A stretch of 6,152 nt of DNA, taken from NCBI GenBank assembly GCA_025355915.1, contig JANXYT010000247.1, positions 1 through 6,152 of the forward strand. Direction: 5' to 3'. Both the position numbers and the translations under genes were made by a program. Positions 5,634 to 6,152 of this stretch are shown in pieces. This DNA is from Holophagaceae bacterium. Lineage in GTDB: Bacteria > Acidobacteriota > Holophagae > Holophagales > Holophagaceae. The stretch's first letter is position 1. Each line of letters starts with the position of its first letter. The notes below the pieces were generated by a model that did not search any database, was not told where the DNA came from, and was given only the letters and a program-made list of their open reading frames with translations.

Positions 5634-6152
5634 CCGGACACATTCATAGGGACGACTTCGGCTCGCGCCTGGGCATGTGGCTGTTCCTGGTGACAGAAAT
5701 GGTGCTCTTCGGCGGCCTCTTCATCGGCTACTCCTACATGCGCTACCGCTACCCCGCGGAATTCCACCACGCGGGTGGAGAATTGAATGCCACCCTCGGG
5801 ATCATCAACACCGTGGTGCTGCTCACCAGCAGCCTCACGGTGGTCCTGGCGATCGTGGCCGTTCAGCGCTCTGAAAAGAAACGGGCCCTGGCCCTCCTGG
5901 GCACCACGCTGGTTCTGGGGGTCACCTTCCTGGTGATCAAGGGCTTCGAGTGGGGTGCGAAATTTCACCACGGGCTCTATCCCAACTCCCCCCACCTGGC
6001 CACCTTGCCGCCGGGGGAACAGGTCTTCTTCGGCCTCTACTTCACGATGACCGGCCTGCACGGGCTGCACGTCATCGCGGGACTGTCAGTCCTGGGTGTC
6101 ATGCTCTGGTGGGTGGCTACGGACCGCATCCGCCAGGACCGCTACATCCACC
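5630..6152 (+). CDS. ctaE: Cytochrome c oxidase subunit III (CtaE/CoxC), 3' end outside the window
   Basis: The 174 visible residues begin MTGHIHRDDFGSRLGMWLFL and run off the window edge. The first helix (about 14-34) aligns with helix III of the seven-helix mitochondrial protein, so this is the short bacterial form with five helices. Visible helices: 14-34, 56-78, 86-106 and about 134-162; the fifth lies beyond the end, and by comparison about 25-40 residues are missing. Conserved residues include E23 (LVTEMVLF, aligned with the bovine helix III glutamate E90), E107 (IKGFEW) and the family signature YFTMTGLHGLHVIAG (137-151). Subunit III stabilises the catalytic core and supports proton uptake through the D channel. 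The start overlaps the ctaD stop (ATGA) and has a strong ribosome site. Related NorE-type proteins also carry the TGLHG motif, but the position right after ctaD makes the oxidase subunit the clear choice. Confidence 0.95.
   Translation, partial: MTGHIHRDDFGSRLGMWLFLVTEMVLFGGLFIGYSYMRYRYPAEFHHAGGELNATLGIINTVVLLTSSLTVVLAIVAVQRSEKKRALALLGTTLVLGVTFLVIKGFEWGAKFHHGLYPNSPHLATLPPGEQVFFGLYFTMTGLHGLHVIAGLSVLGVMLWWVATDRIRQDRYIH

Noticed and set aside
1..6152. Promoters, terminators, CRISPR arrays, tRNAs, insertion sequences or repeats
   Set aside because: Coding sequence covers almost every base and the only gap is six bases. No repeated blocks, inverted ends or hairpin with a T-run were seen on reading both strands; short GC-rich palindromes occur but are expected by composition.

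Overview
The window is a GC-rich, wholly coding stretch of a bacterial aerobic respiratory operon. All genes lie on the + strand. It begins inside the last helix of ActC and ends inside cytochrome oxidase subunit III. There is no intergenic gap longer than six bases, and no promoter, terminator, RNA gene, repeat or mobile element is visible.

Layout: (1) the 3' end of actC, the NrfD-like quinol-oxidising membrane subunit of alternative complex III (ACIII); (2) one reading frame that joins ActD (DUF3341) to the monohaem cytochrome ActE through an extra membrane helix; (3) actF, the second NrfD-like membrane subunit; (4) a membrane-anchored monohaem cytochrome c that is not a standard ACIII subunit; (5) a Sco-family copper chaperone with a C-terminal membrane anchor; (6) ctaD/coxA, subunit I of an aa3/caa3-type haem-copper oxidase of the A2 class (YSHP in helix VI, no helix-VI glutamate); (7) the first part of ctaE/coxC, subunit III in its short five-helix form.

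Expected electron path: menaquinol is oxidised by ACIII (ActC, with ActA and ActB presumably upstream). Electrons pass to the haem of the ActE domain, then possibly to the extra anchored cytochrome, then to the CuA centre of the oxidase and on to O2. The Sco protein would help load CuA. The CuA subunit itself (CtaC/CoxB) is not in the window, although its usual place is beside subunit I.

Organism: ACIII followed by an A2 oxidase is found in Bacteroidota, Rhodothermota, Acidobacteriota, Myxococcota and related groups. High GC argues against most Bacteroidota. An acidobacterial (Holophagae-like) or deltaproteobacterial/myxococcal source seems most plausible, but this is a guess from style and not from a search.

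The genes themselves belong to known families. The unusual parts are the ActD-ActE fusion and its topology, the extra cytochrome, and the sco-ctaD junction without a CuA subunit.
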